Source: Polyangia bacterium
Lineage (GTDB): Bacteria; Myxococcota_A; Polyangia; Fen-1088
Assembly (NCBI GenBank): GCA_036268875.1
Contig: DATATI010000079.1
Coordinates: 1-64,000 of the forward strand
Length of the DNA: 64,000 bases
Direction: 5' to 3'
Part shown: positions 49,458-57,970 of the stretch, in pieces
Layout: every line of letters begins with the position of its first letter
How positions within the stretch are numbered: the stretch's first letter is position 1
The notes under the pieces: model-generated
The model's input: the letters and a program-made list of their open reading frames with translations, nothing else
What the model was told of the DNA's origin: nothing
Database searches by the model: none
Made by a program: the position numbers and the translations under genes

Positions 49458-50633
49458 ATGCGATCAACAATCTCTTCTTCTAGCGTCCTCACCCTGGCGA
49501 CTTGGTCACTAGCGGCTTCCTTCGGCTGCAGCTCGGGCAGCAGCCCGGCCCGTGATGCGGCGACCACCGACGCCGATGCGATGGAACAGCCACAGGACAC
49601 CGCGGACACCGGCCGCGCTACCGACGTTGCCGACACGAGTAGCACCACCGACGCGACTGACACGGCCGACGCTGGCGCGCCCACGCCGACGGTGATTGCG
49701 CAATTGAACGCCGTGCCGGCGTCGCTGGCGCTCGGCGGAGACTCGCTGTATGTGACGGTCGCTGAAACGGCGGCGGGTGGCGACGGGATGGTGGTGCGCG
49801 TGGCCAAGACGGCGACCGACGCCACCCCGGACGGTGGCGTCACCACGCTGGCGTCGGGCCTGAAACAGCCGCGGACGATCGCGGTCGCCGGCGACAAGGT
49901 TTTGTGGGCGGACACGGAATCGGCGGCTCCCGCGGCGTCGGACGTCATGACGGTGCCGACGGCGGGTGGAACCGCGACGGAGCTTATCTCCGGCGCCACC
50001 ACCATGACCCAGTTCGCGATCGCCGACTCGGTGCTTTACACGCTGACCGGCGACATAGAGGTCATCTCGGCGGTCGCGCTGGACGCGGCCGACGGCGGCG
50101 GGGCGCAGCCGGTTTATCCCGGCAATCCACCGCATGCGGCGGTCAACCCCGCCACGGACGGCACGTCGGTTTTCTTCTTCACGAACGGCGTCACCAATCT
50201 TGATCTCTTTCAGATTCCGGTGGCCGGTGGCACTCCCGTCGACATTTCCATGAACGCCACCGGCGGCAGTGTCGACTTTGATTATCTGGTGAGCGATGCG
50301 ACGACGATCTTCTGGTCGGACGCCGGGACCGGCACGGTCTTCTCGCTGGCCAAGACGGCCGGCGCCACCCGCGCGCCGCTGGGCACGTTCGACACCGGCA
50401 GCGCACCGGTGCAGTTAGCGCTGGATGGCGACAACATCTATCTATTGTCGGCCAAACAGTTGATGCGTTTGCCCAAGGTCGGCGGGACGGCCACGGTGCT
50501 GGCGTCGGTGGCGGGGACCGGAGGCGACACGTATGTGGCCAGCTTGGGCAATGCGGTTTCCTTGGCGGTCGACGATACGTTCGTCTACTGGCTGTACGAA
50601 GGGCACGGCCAGGTTCTGAAAATCGCCAAATAG
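49458..50633 (+). CDS. Beta-propeller lipoprotein
   Basis: The signal ATWSLAASFGC is followed by an Asp/Thr/Ala-rich linker of about 50 residues (TADTGRATDVADTSSTTDAT). Propeller blades then repeat: ALGGDSLYVTVAE, QPRTIAVAGDKVLWADTESA, IADSVLYTLTGDIEVISAVA, LVSDATTIFWSDAGTGTVFS, ALDGDNIYLLSAKQLMRLPK and SLAVDDTFVYWLYEGHGQVL. The pattern LAVDxxxVYW is typical of the myxobacterial YWTD/NHL-like surface propellers. Function unknown. GTG or ATG near 49458 is supported by the signal. Confidence 0.82.
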   Translation: MRSTISSSSVLTLATWSLAASFGCSSGSSPARDAATTDADAMEQPQDTADTGRATDVADTSSTTDATDTADAGAPTPTVIAQLNAVPASLALGGDSLYVTVAETAAGGDGMVVRVAKTATDATPDGGVTTLASGLKQPRTIAVAGDKVLWADTESAAPAASDVMTVPTAGGTATELISGATTMTQFAIADSVLYTLTGDIEVISAVALDAADGGGAQPVYPGNPPHAAVNPATDGTSVFFFTNGVTNLDLFQIPVAGGTPVDISMNATGGSVDFDYLVSDATTIFWSDAGTGTVFSLAKTAGATRAPLGTFDTGSAPVQLALDGDNIYLLSAKQLMRLPKVGGTATVLASVAGTGGDTYVASLGNAVSLAVDDTFVYWLYEGHGQVLKIAK

Positions 50634-50706
50634 CGCGGCAGCATCATTGATTTACCGTCCGGGCGGGATTGGTTATGGTGGTGGACCTGCCCTGACGGAG
50701 GATTGC

Positions 50707-51534
50707 ATGGGTTTTGGTCGCGTTGTTTTGCATCATTCCCCAATGAACCGGTTGTTGCTGCTTGGTTGTCTGGTGATGGGTTGTGCCCAAAGTGTGTCGG
50801 CGCCGCCGGCAATGGGCGCGGGGACCGGCGGAACGACCGTCGGTGGCAGCGGCGGCGACAACAGCGGTTCCGGTGGCAGCGGTGGCGCGACGACTGGCTC
50901 CGGCGGCGCGGGCGGCGCGCAACCGGTCGACGACGCCGGCAGCGGCGGCGGCGGTTCGTCGACGGACGCGGGCGGTACGGCGCCCGACACTGGCGTGGGC
51001 GGCAGCAGCGACGCGGCCCCGTTGCAGGAGTGCACCATGCCCTCCATCGATCGCCTGGAGCTGTGGGTGGCCACCATGGGCGAAGGAAACATGATGCCCT
51101 CGGGCGGTAACATCCTGGTCAAAGAAGGCGATCACTACGTCGGCAAGATCGTGTTCGTTGGCAACGGCTGGCACGTGGTTCCGGTTTACGCCAGCAACGA
51201 CGCCAACGGGCAGGTCGATCTGTCCAGGTCCGCCGGCTTCACGTTGACCTACAGCGCCACCAGCGACTTTTATATTCAGTTGCGCCCCGGCAATCATTGG
51301 GGCGGCGACCAGCAATTTGGCGCCAAAGTGCCGTCAACCGGCGGCGCTACGCAAAGCCAATTCATTGCCCTGACGGCAGCAACCTGGGGCCGAATCCCCG
51401 GCCTTTCGGCGCCGGCGCAAACCTTCGCTGCCACCGTCAACAATGTGCGCGGGTTGGTGATGGTGGGCGACACGGCCAACACGATCGTTTTTTCCGGGCT
51501 GCGCTTTGATAACTACATTCCGGACTGCCGCTGA
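50707..51534 (+). CDS. Gly/Ser-linker lipoprotein of unknown function
   Basis: GGAGG lies 5 bp before ATG 50707. NRLLLLGCLVMGC is the lipoprotein signal, followed by about 80 Gly/Ser/Asp residues. The globular part starts CTMPSIDRLELWVATMGEGN and is strand-rich (VGKIVFVGNGWHVVPVYASN, FTLTYSATSDFYIQLRPGNH), ending VFSGLRFDNYIPDCR. The two cysteines at its ends may be linked. Some carbohydrate-binding-like features (aromatic residues on strands) are seen but no family is recognised. Confidence 0.78.
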   Translation: MGFGRVVLHHSPMNRLLLLGCLVMGCAQSVSAPPAMGAGTGGTTVGGSGGDNSGSGGSGGATTGSGGAGGAQPVDDAGSGGGGSSTDAGGTAPDTGVGGSSDAAPLQECTMPSIDRLELWVATMGEGNMMPSGGNILVKEGDHYVGKIVFVGNGWHVVPVYASNDANGQVDLSRSAGFTLTYSATSDFYIQLRPGNHWGGDQQFGAKVPSTGGATQSQFIALTAATWGRIPGLSAPAQTFAATVNNVRGLVMVGDTANTIVFSGLRFDNYIPDCR

Positions 51535-51590
51535 CGCCAGGGAGACAATGGGGGATTGAACCCGCGGGCGGTTGCGGCGATGCTCGGGTG

Positions 51591-52010
51591 ATGAAAGATC
51601 GAATTGACCAGCTGGCCGATCTATTGATGAGCGCCGCCTATGCCGACGGGCACCTGGAAGGCGAAGAAAAGATGGCCGTTGGTAAGCTGCTGCGCTTGAC
51701 CCTGGGCGTGGGTACGCTGCCGATGGATCTCAATTTTCGCATCCAGGAGTTTTCGCCCGCCACCTTCGATCTGGAAAAGACGGCCGCCGTCTTCGCTGGT
51801 GATCCACCAGAGGCCAAGCGTTCATTGCTCGAGCTGATTGCTGCCGTTCACGCCTCCGACGCCGAGCACGACTTCGACGAAGACATCCACCTACGTCAGG
51901 TGGCCGGCGCCATCGGCCTACCGCCCTCGGCGTACGAGGACATGGTTATGGATATCGTCGAGGAAACCGATCTGCCGGCGTCGATGGCCCGCGTCCGACA
52001 CGCGCAGTAG
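51591..52010 (+). CDS. TerB-like (tellurite resistance/DUF) small helical protein
   Basis: The 139 residues are all-helical: RIDQLADLLMSAAYADGHLE then GEEKMAVGKLLRLTLGVGTL, ELIAAVHASDAEHDFDEDIH and LRQVAGAIGLPPSAYEDMV. The repeated pattern AAYADGxLxxxE and HASDAEHDFDED is the TerB metal-binding-like signature (two acidic loops). TerB proteins bind metal and are linked to stress systems, though a stand-alone gene says little. A GTG directly precedes ATG 51591 and could also be used. Confidence 0.8.
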   Translation: MKDRIDQLADLLMSAAYADGHLEGEEKMAVGKLLRLTLGVGTLPMDLNFRIQEFSPATFDLEKTAAVFAGDPPEAKRSLLELIAAVHASDAEHDFDEDIHLRQVAGAIGLPPSAYEDMVMDIVEETDLPASMARVRHAQ

Positions 52011-52109
52011 CCCCTTGGGCGCGTGCGGTCGCGGTCGCGGCATTAAAGTCGGACCCCACCGAAACCGATTCTGACTACTCCAGTATTAATGGAGGAGGAT
52101 CTGGCCGTG

Positions 52110-53252
52110 ATGCGAGGCTGCCGGGGGATGGTGCTGTTTCTTCTGGCCGCGACGGGGTGCTCTTTTTCGCCACATCTGCCCGCGGGCGGAAAAATCACCT
52201 GCGGCTCCCAGGACAAGTGCCCGTCGCAATTTCCTAATTGCTTTGACGGGACCTGCCATTCCTTCGCTTTGACCAATGATGGGGGCGGCACCGGTGGTTC
52301 CGGCGGTGGCGGAAGCGGCAGCGGGGCTGACGGTGCCGTCGTCGATCAATCCGGGCCAGTTGATCAAATGATGTCACCGGACGCGGCAGTGGATCGCACC
52401 GCCGGCGACGGGGGCGCGGATCTCGCCGTCGATCTGATGGTCGATCAAAGCGTGGACCACGGACTTACCGATGTGCCGGTCGAGGTGGGCCCGCCGCCCG
52501 ATTGGCCGGTGTGCACGCCGTCGTCGGCCGGCGACGTGCTGCTGAGTTCCGGGCTGATCGTCTATTTGCAGCTGGACGAAGGCACCAGCAATCCGGTGCT
52601 GAATGATTCATCGACCTATGACCTTGGGGTGACGGTGAACAATCTCAGCGGGGGCGGCAGCTGGGTCTCTGGTCGATTCGGCAAGGGACTGTCGCTGGCC
52701 GGCGGCAACAATGGCGCCTGGATCGCCGTCGGCGGGACGCCGCCGTCGCCGGTGTTGAACGCCATCTCCGACGGCCTCAGCTTGTCGTTGTGGGCGAAAT
52801 TTCCGCCCGGCACGCCCAAGGATGGGGTCTTGCTGTCGCGGCGCTATGCTGGCGCCCTGGGATTCTTGTATCGAATCAGCGTCTCGGCCGGTTCGTTGCG
52901 GTTCGAGATTTACAGCACCAACGGCAACCACGCCGATTACACCGGCAATCAAAAATTACCAACCAACGGAAAGTGGATGCACATCGCCGCCACCTACGGC
53001 GACAGTGGCGCTGTTCCCGGCCTGAAGCTGTACGTCAACGGTGTCTCGCACGGGGGGCAGATGTTCGGGCTGTCGCTGACCACCGAGAACACGTTGCTGC
53101 TGGTGGGCGCCGCCGAGACGCCGACCGCACCCATGCCGGAGACGACGATCGCCCAACGCTTGCAGGGCGCCCTGGACGAGGTGGCGGTGTACAACCGGCC
53201 GCTGAATCTCGACGAGATCCAGGCCCTGTCCTGCGGCGCGCGGCCGAACTAA
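52110..53252 (+). CDS. Lipoprotein with C-terminal LamG (concanavalin-like) domain
   Basis: GGAGGAGG at 52090-52097 places the start at GTG 52107 or ATG 52110 rather than at the ATG that overlaps the Shine-Dalgarno (52089). The signal MVLFLLAATGC is followed by a Cys-rich stretch (CGSQDKCPSQFPNCFDGTC) and a Gly/Asp linker. Residues about 155-375 are LamG: SGLIVYLQLDEGTSNPVLND, WVSGRFGKGLSLAGGNNGAW, LSLSLWAKFPPGTPKDGVLL, GKWMHIAATYGDSG and LQGALDEVAVYNRPLNLDEI. It should bind carbohydrate at the surface. Confidence 0.88.
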   Translation: MRGCRGMVLFLLAATGCSFSPHLPAGGKITCGSQDKCPSQFPNCFDGTCHSFALTNDGGGTGGSGGGGSGSGADGAVVDQSGPVDQMMSPDAAVDRTAGDGGADLAVDLMVDQSVDHGLTDVPVEVGPPPDWPVCTPSSAGDVLLSSGLIVYLQLDEGTSNPVLNDSSTYDLGVTVNNLSGGGSWVSGRFGKGLSLAGGNNGAWIAVGGTPPSPVLNAISDGLSLSLWAKFPPGTPKDGVLLSRRYAGALGFLYRISVSAGSLRFEIYSTNGNHADYTGNQKLPTNGKWMHIAATYGDSGAVPGLKLYVNGVSHGGQMFGLSLTTENTLLLVGAAETPTAPMPETTIAQRLQGALDEVAVYNRPLNLDEIQALSCGARPN

Positions 53253-53791
53253 CCCGTGTGGGCGCGGCGGGCGCGCAGCCGGCGCCCGAACAGATAGGCG
53301 GCGATGGCCACGTTGATCAGCAGCGCCACGATCCTGCCGGCGTTGACGTGTACGACGATCTCGTAGATCTCCAGGGGAATGAACGAAGCGGTGACGATGG
53401 CGGTCAGCCATTCCGCCCAGGTCTTGCGGCGCAGGATGCAGGTGCCTTCGACCAGGAAGATCATCGCGTATCCGATGGCCAGGATGCCCACCTCGCGCAT
53501 GCGGCTTTGCTGGGCGAACAGCACGCGCTCGGCCAGGTGGCGCAGCACGCGGTGTCCCGGCGCCCCGCCCATCCAGAAGCCCACCCGGGCAATCCAGCGG
53601 GCCACATGCTCGGGAACGACGGTCAGCGCGCCGATGCCGGCGGCCAGCAAGAAGGCCGTCTTCACCAGCTTGAAGATCCCGATGGCGATGATCAGACGAT
53701 CGCTGCGGGCGGGCTCGTCCACCCGCCGGACGGTGGACGGCAGCGACGACAAGATCAAAGGACGCGCGTCTCGCCGATGTCCAGCAGCCAC
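53249..53791 (-). CDS. DUF2127 membrane protein
   Basis: Four hydrophobic segments are seen: SDRLIIAIGIFKLVKTAFLL, MREVGILAIGYAMIFLVEGT, WAEWLTAIVTASFIPLEIYE and GRIVALLINVAIAAYLFGRR. LVEGTCILRRKTWAEWLTAI and SFIPLEIYEIV are the DUF2127 signatures. GTG 53791 overlaps the MBL gene by 37 bp; a TTG at 53758 overlapping its stop by 4 bp fits translational coupling better. The 3' end overlaps the convergent LamG gene stop by 4 bp. Function unknown. Confidence 0.82.
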   Translation of the reverse strand: MAAGHRRDARPLILSSLPSTVRRVDEPARSDRLIIAIGIFKLVKTAFLLAAGIGALTVVPEHVARWIARVGFWMGGAPGHRVLRHLAERVLFAQQSRMREVGILAIGYAMIFLVEGTCILRRKTWAEWLTAIVTASFIPLEIYEIVVHVNAGRIVALLINVAIAAYLFGRRLRARRAHTG

Positions 53792-54672
53792 AGGCGCGCC
53801 GGATCCCAGCCGCGCTGTTCAAACACCTGGCGCAGGCGCGCCGGCGGCTCGCCCATCGGTTCGTCGGTCAGCTTGAACGTTCCCCAGTGCATCGCCACCA
53901 GTTGCCGCGCGCCCAGCCGAGCGAAGGCCTCGCCGGCATCCTCGGGGTTCATGTGCTGCGGCTGCATGAACCAGCGCGGCTCGTAGGCGCCGATGGGCAG
54001 CAACGCCCAATCGATCGGTCCCGTGCGCTGGGCGATCTCGGCGAAGCCGTCGAACAGCGCGGTGTCGCCGGCGTGGTAGGCGGCGCCCTCCGGCCCGCGG
54101 AAAACAAAGCCGCTCCACAACATGTCGTTGCGGTTCCACGGCGCGCGCATCGACCAGTGGCGCGCTGGCACCGCGGTGATGGTCAGCGCCCCCATCTGAT
54201 GCGATTGCCACCAATCCAGCTCGACCAGGTTGGGAAGCCCGGCGGCGCGCAGCAACGCCCCGTTGCCGGTCGGCGTGATGAACAGAGTCTTCTTGCCGAT
54301 GCGCTTCAAAGTCGGCAGATCCAGGTGGTCGTAATGATTGTGGCTGATCGTGACCACGTCGATGGGCGGCAGGCTTTCCAGCGCCACGCCCGGCGGCGCC
54401 TGCCGTTTGATCACGCCGGAGATGCGCGTCGACCAGATGGGATCGGTGGCCACCAGCGCGCCGCCCAGGCGCAAGACGAAGGTGGCGTGTCCGATCCAGG
54501 TCAGCGAGGAAGGCGCCGCCGCGATCGCCGCGCCGTCGTTCGCCCGCACCGGCGTGACATAGCCGCCGGGATCGCGGACCCGTCGGCCGGCGATGGTGTC
54601 CAGGAAACGCCAGCGCAGAAGGTCGGCGGGTCCCCGCTGCGGCTGCGTCGCCAGGTGATCGAAACGTCCCAT
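53755..54672 (-). CDS. MBL-fold metallo-hydrolase, UlaG/NAPE-PLD-like
   Basis: The zinc motif THNHxDHxD is seen as VVTISHNHYDHLDLPTLKRI (HxHxDH). LTWIGHATFVLRLGGALVAT, then TDPIWSTRI precede it, and GPEGAAYHAGDTALFDGFAE supplies the later Asp. LVAMHWGTFKL gives the last His. The long N-terminal segment with RWRFLDTIAGRRVRDPGG and the WNRNDMLWSGFV region fit the NAPE-PLD/RomA-like group acting on lipid or nucleotide phosphodiesters. A soluble protein; it precedes the DUF2127 gene in one unit. Confidence 0.88.
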   Translation of the reverse strand: MGRFDHLATQPQRGPADLLRWRFLDTIAGRRVRDPGGYVTPVRANDGAAIAAAPSSLTWIGHATFVLRLGGALVATDPIWSTRISGVIKRQAPPGVALESLPPIDVVTISHNHYDHLDLPTLKRIGKKTLFITPTGNGALLRAAGLPNLVELDWWQSHQMGALTITAVPARHWSMRAPWNRNDMLWSGFVFRGPEGAAYHAGDTALFDGFAEIAQRTGPIDWALLPIGAYEPRWFMQPQHMNPEDAGEAFARLGARQLVAMHWGTFKLTDEPMGEPPARLRQVFEQRGWDPARLWLLDIGETRVL

Positions 54673-54699
54673 TGATTTTCTTTTCGACGAAAGCGTACC

Positions 54700-56103
54700 T
54701 CAGCCGGTCGAAAAGCGCGGCAGCTTCATCAGCGCCGACTGCAGCCCTTCGGCATACGCCGGATGCACGAACTCGGCTTCGACCAGCGTGCGGGCCGACG
54801 CCTTCGCCTGCATCAGGGCGATGAACACGTGCAACAGCTCGCCGGCCTCGGCGCCGACGATGACCGCCCCGACGATCTGTTCGGTGGCGGGATCGATCAG
54901 GACTTTGATCAAGCCGGCCAGTTCGTCGACCTCGATGGCCCGGGCCACGTTCCGGAACGGAAGCAGCGCTACTTCGACGGAGACGCCCTTGGCGCGCGCC
55001 TGACGCTGGCCGAGACCGACGCCGGCGATCTGCGGATCCGTGAAGATGGTGAACGGGATGTGGCGCTCGCCGCGCCCACGCGTCGCCTTGCCCATCAGGC
55101 CGGCGAACAAAAGCCGGTGATCATCCCAGGCCACGTGGGTGAACTGCGGCTGGTCAATGGCGTCCCCGACGGCGAAGATCCCGTCGGCGCTGGTGCGATA
55201 GCGATCGTCAGCGACGACGAAGCCTTTCGGGTCAAGGGCGATTCCGGCGCGATCGCAATCAAGGTCGTCGGTGTTCGGCCGCCGCCCGCTGGCCACCAGC
55301 AAGTGCGTGCCGCGCAATTCGCGCCCGCCCCCCAGCGTCACCGCGACGCCACCGTCGACCGACGCCAGGCCGGTGACTTCCGCGCTGGCCTCGACGGTGA
55401 TTCCTTCGTCGCGAAACACCTCGGTGATCGCCGCGCCCACGTCGTCGTCCAGCGCCGCCAGCAAGTGCGGCGCCCGTTCAATGATGGTGACGCGCGATCC
55501 GAAACGCCGGAACATCTGCCCCATCTCGCAGCCGACATAGCCGCCACCCAGCACCATCAGGTGTTCCGGCAGCGACGGCAGATCCATCACCCGGTGGCTG
55601 TCCAGCCAGGGCACGGCATCAAGGCCGGCGATGGGCGGCACCATCGGGCGGGCGCCGACGTTGATCACCACCCGGTCCGCGCGGTATCGCCGGCCAGCGA
55701 CGTCAATCTCGCGTTCGGCGACGAAGCGGGCGTGTCCGCGCAGCAGCGTCAGGTTCGGTGCGCCGGCGGCCAATCGTTTTTCGATCCCTTGCCGCCAGCG
55801 TTGCACGACGGCGTTCTTGCGGGCGATCACCGCGGGAAAATCCACTCGCACCTCGGCGCTGGCATCACCGTCGCCACGGGAAAGTCGCACGCCCAACCGG
55901 CCGGCGGTGCGGGCCACGTGCGCGGCGCGGGCGCTGGCGATCATCGTCTTGGTCGGCGTGCAGCCGCTGTTGACGCAGGTGCCGCCCAGAACACCGCGCT
56001 CGACGATCAGCACGCGCTGGCCGGCGGCGGCCAGCTTGCTGGCCAGCGGCACGCCAGCCTGGCCGGTCCCGATGATGATGACGTCGGCCGTTTCGGCAGT
56101 CAT
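54700..56103 (-). CDS. Pyridine nucleotide-disulfide oxidoreductase, mercuric-reductase/Lpd-like
   Basis: The FAD-binding N-terminus VIIIGTGQAGVPLASKLAAA leads to the redox-active disulfide GGTCVNSGCTPTKTM (CxxxxC). The NAD domain GGGYVGCEMGQMFRRFGSRV and the second FAD motif TSADGIFAVGDAIDQPQFTH follow, then the dimer domain to HPAYAEGLQSAL. The catalytic His-Glu pair of Lpd/GR (HxxxxE) is replaced: the C-terminus has FVHPAYAEGL. No MerA metal-binding N-terminal domain or C-terminal CC is present, so mercury reduction is unlikely. Confidence 0.88.
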   Translation of the reverse strand: MTAETADVIIIGTGQAGVPLASKLAAAGQRVLIVERGVLGGTCVNSGCTPTKTMIASARAAHVARTAGRLGVRLSRGDGDASAEVRVDFPAVIARKNAVVQRWRQGIEKRLAAGAPNLTLLRGHARFVAEREIDVAGRRYRADRVVINVGARPMVPPIAGLDAVPWLDSHRVMDLPSLPEHLMVLGGGYVGCEMGQMFRRFGSRVTIIERAPHLLAALDDDVGAAITEVFRDEGITVEASAEVTGLASVDGGVAVTLGGGRELRGTHLLVASGRRPNTDDLDCDRAGIALDPKGFVVADDRYRTSADGIFAVGDAIDQPQFTHVAWDDHRLLFAGLMGKATRGRGERHIPFTIFTDPQIAGVGLGQRQARAKGVSVEVALLPFRNVARAIEVDELAGLIKVLIDPATEQIVGAVIVGAEAGELLHVFIALMQAKASARTLVEAEFVHPAYAEGLQSALMKLPRFSTG

Positions 56104-56176
56104 GCGTCCGCGGAACTGTATTCACTGCGGACCAAAACGGGAAGGGGCGGTCGGTCCGGGCGTGCCGTCCTTCGGC

Positions 56177-56593
56177 TTAACCCGCGTCGTCGGACAGCGG
56201 CGGATGACCGTAAATGGGGATGGGGAGTCTGTCGATCGGTTGACCGCTGTCGGTGTTGCCGTCGGCGCTGTCCCTCGCCGCGTCCACGGCGCTGCCGCCG
56301 GTGCCCATCGCGCCGCCGGTGCCGGTGCTGCCCCCGCTGCCGCCTTTTGCTCCATCGTTGGTCGCGGCGTCCACCGGCTGGCCGCTCATCGTACCGCTGG
56401 AACAGGCGGGCGCGCCGGCCAGCGATGCGCCCAGCAACACCAGGGCCGATCGCGGCAAGCGGCCGCGTGTCGGCGCCGCGGGCAGCGCGGCGCGAAAGCT
56501 GTCGCTCAGCTGGGCGTGGCAAAACGGACAGGCGGTCTCCGTGTCGCGAATGTGTCGCGCGCACGCCGGACAGGGGCGAAAGGCAGGTTTCAT
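56177..56593 (-). CDS. Zinc-ribbon and single-helix envelope protein
   Basis: FRPCPACARHIRDTETACPF then CHAQL is a two-knuckle zinc ribbon (CxxC...CxxC). It is followed by SALVLLGASLAGAPAC, a transmembrane-like segment, and a Gly/Asp-rich tail ending GHPPLSDDAG. The architecture recurs in Myxococcota as short hypothetical proteins. The ribbon would be cytoplasmic and the tail outside. It lies 73 bp upstream of the flavoprotein start on the same strand. Confidence 0.6.
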   Translation of the reverse strand: MKPAFRPCPACARHIRDTETACPFCHAQLSDSFRAALPAAPTRGRLPRSALVLLGASLAGAPACSSGTMSGQPVDAATNDGAKGGSGGSTGTGGAMGTGGSAVDAARDSADGNTDSGQPIDRLPIPIYGHPPLSDDAG

Positions 56594-56702
56594 ACAGTCT
56601 CCTCGGTAAGCGGGCGCGATGCGATAGCGACGATCACTTTACCGTCAGAGCCGACGGGCACCCATCACTTTCATTTTTTATTCGCCCACCAGCGAAAGCG
56701 GG

Positions 56703-57224
56703 TCAGCGGGCACTGCCGCACGTTCCACCAGCGTCGTTGGCTGCGGCGATGCAGGTGCCCTGTGGCGGCAGGCAGACGATGTGAAAGTTCGGGCACACCA
56801 CCGGCTTTTGAGAATCGCAGTGCGCCTGCAGCCACTCTTGCTTCAACTGGTTCAGCTGGGTGTCGTCATTCACCAGTATCGGGCAACCGAAACCACAAGA
56901 AGTCAGATTGCCCGCCGCCGACTTCTGGCACTGATTGGCCGCGCGGGGGTTGCAGCTTTCCGCGGCATTCAAGGCGGTCTCATACATCGTTTCGATCTCG
57001 GCGCAGGCAAGGCCTGCGTCCGCGCCTCCGTCGGTACTCGTGCCGCCGTCCTTGCCCGCGGTGCCGCCGCTGCCAGCGGATGCGCCGCCCGTTCCCCCCG
57101 CAGCGCCGCCCGTGCCCGAGCCACTTTGTCCACCGGACCCTCCGTCGTCCCCGGACATTCCGGGCGAGCCTCCCGAACAGGCCACCATCAACAAGCAGCC
57201 ACACAGCCAGGCAATCGGTCGCAT
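56703..57224 (-). CDS. Cysteine-rich Gly/Ser-linker lipoprotein
   Basis: The signal MRPIAWLCGCLLMVAC (lipobox MVAC) is followed by about 65 Gly/Ser residues. The domain CAEIETMYETALNAAESCNP then QCQKSAAGNLTSCGFGCPIL, CDSQKPVVCPNFHIVCLPPQ and GTCIAAANDAGGTC has many cysteines, probably in disulfides. Start ATG 57224. This CxxxxxxYxxxxxxAxxC pattern occurs in numerous myxobacterial secreted proteins with no known function. Confidence 0.78.
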   Translation of the reverse strand: MRPIAWLCGCLLMVACSGGSPGMSGDDGGSGGQSGSGTGGAAGGTGGASAGSGGTAGKDGGTSTDGGADAGLACAEIETMYETALNAAESCNPRAANQCQKSAAGNLTSCGFGCPILVNDDTQLNQLKQEWLQAHCDSQKPVVCPNFHIVCLPPQGTCIAAANDAGGTCGSAR

Positions 57225-57347
57225 GCGGTACACCTCAGCAAATCGAAGGCCATCCGGATGACCGCGCGTTTCTGCGGCCATTCGGTCCGGCCGCTTTGAA
57301 TTGTTGGCGGCGCCCGCGGTGCCGCCTCGGATTTTCGTGATCGCGGC

Positions 57348-57551
57348 TCACCCGGCGCTGGTCTCGGCGACGGTCTCCAGCTCGATCGTCTTCATGCAGC
57401 GATAGGCGATGCGTCCGCGCAGCACTGGATCACTTTCCAACGCCGCGATGAACGCGGCCATCTGCCGATGCCAGTCCTCATGGTAAAAGGCGATCGGTTT
57501 TTTGCCACCCTTTGCAGCGAGGAATCGACCATGCCGAATGCGTTTGTTCAC
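57348..57551 (-). CDS. Small hypothetical protein
   Basis: The frame encodes 67 residues with balanced composition: KKPIAFYHEDWHRQMAAFIA then ALESDPVLRGRIAYRCMKTI and ELETVAETSAG. Two His, two Trp-like aromatic positions and a helical pattern make it look like a real protein. The start (57551) overlaps the divergent VOC gene start by about 20 bp, which is unusual. A later Met within HRQMAAF could serve. I do not recognise it. Confidence 0.35.
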   Translation of the reverse strand: MNKRIRHGRFLAAKGGKKPIAFYHEDWHRQMAAFIAALESDPVLRGRIAYRCMKTIELETVAETSAG

Positions 57552-57962
57552 GTCGAGCTCAACACCGACGACGTTCCCAAGGCCAAGGCGTTTTACAAGA
57601 GCCTGTTCAAATGGAAGCTGGGCCTGATGGGCCCCGGCTATACCAGCATCGACGTCGGCAAAGGCGGAACCGGCGGTGGGATGCAGCAGAAGCCGATGCC
57701 CGGATCACCGACCATGTGGTTGCCTTACGTGCTGGTGGATGACGTCAAGAAGACCATCGACAAGGCGCGCACGCTGGGCGCCAACATTCAGGTCGAATAC
57801 ATGGAGATCGGCGACATGGGCTCGATCGGCGTCTTCGTCGATCCGAGCGGCGCCCCGATTGGCGTGTGGGCCCCGGCCAAGAAGGTGAAAAAGAAAGCCG
57901 CCAAGAAAGCGGCGAAGAAAGCCAAAAAGGCCGCCAAAAAGGCCTCAAAAAAGCGGAAGTAA
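57531..57962 (+). CDS. VOC-family protein with Lys/Ala-rich histone-like tail
   Basis: MPNAFVHVELNTDDVPKAKA then FYKSLFKWKLGLMGPGYTSI is the VOC N-terminal unit, and MWLPYVLVDDVKKTIDKART with GSIGVFVDPSGAPIGVWAPA the second. The last 30 residues are almost purely Lys and Ala (KKVKKKAAKKAAKKAKKAAK), as in bacterial histone-H1-like proteins. The tail may bind nucleic acid or polyphosphate. Start ATG 57531 (MPNAFVH). The DNA of the tail is repetitive (AAGAAAGCC units). Confidence 0.85.
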   Translation: MPNAFVHVELNTDDVPKAKAFYKSLFKWKLGLMGPGYTSIDVGKGGTGGGMQQKPMPGSPTMWLPYVLVDDVKKTIDKARTLGANIQVEYMEIGDMGSIGVFVDPSGAPIGVWAPAKKVKKKAAKKAAKKAKKAAKKASKKRK

Positions 57963-57970
57963 CGCCCGGC

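Noticed and set aside
54700-56103. Naming the flavoprotein merA
   Set aside because: No N-terminal metal domain and no C-terminal Cys pair; no mer genes nearby.
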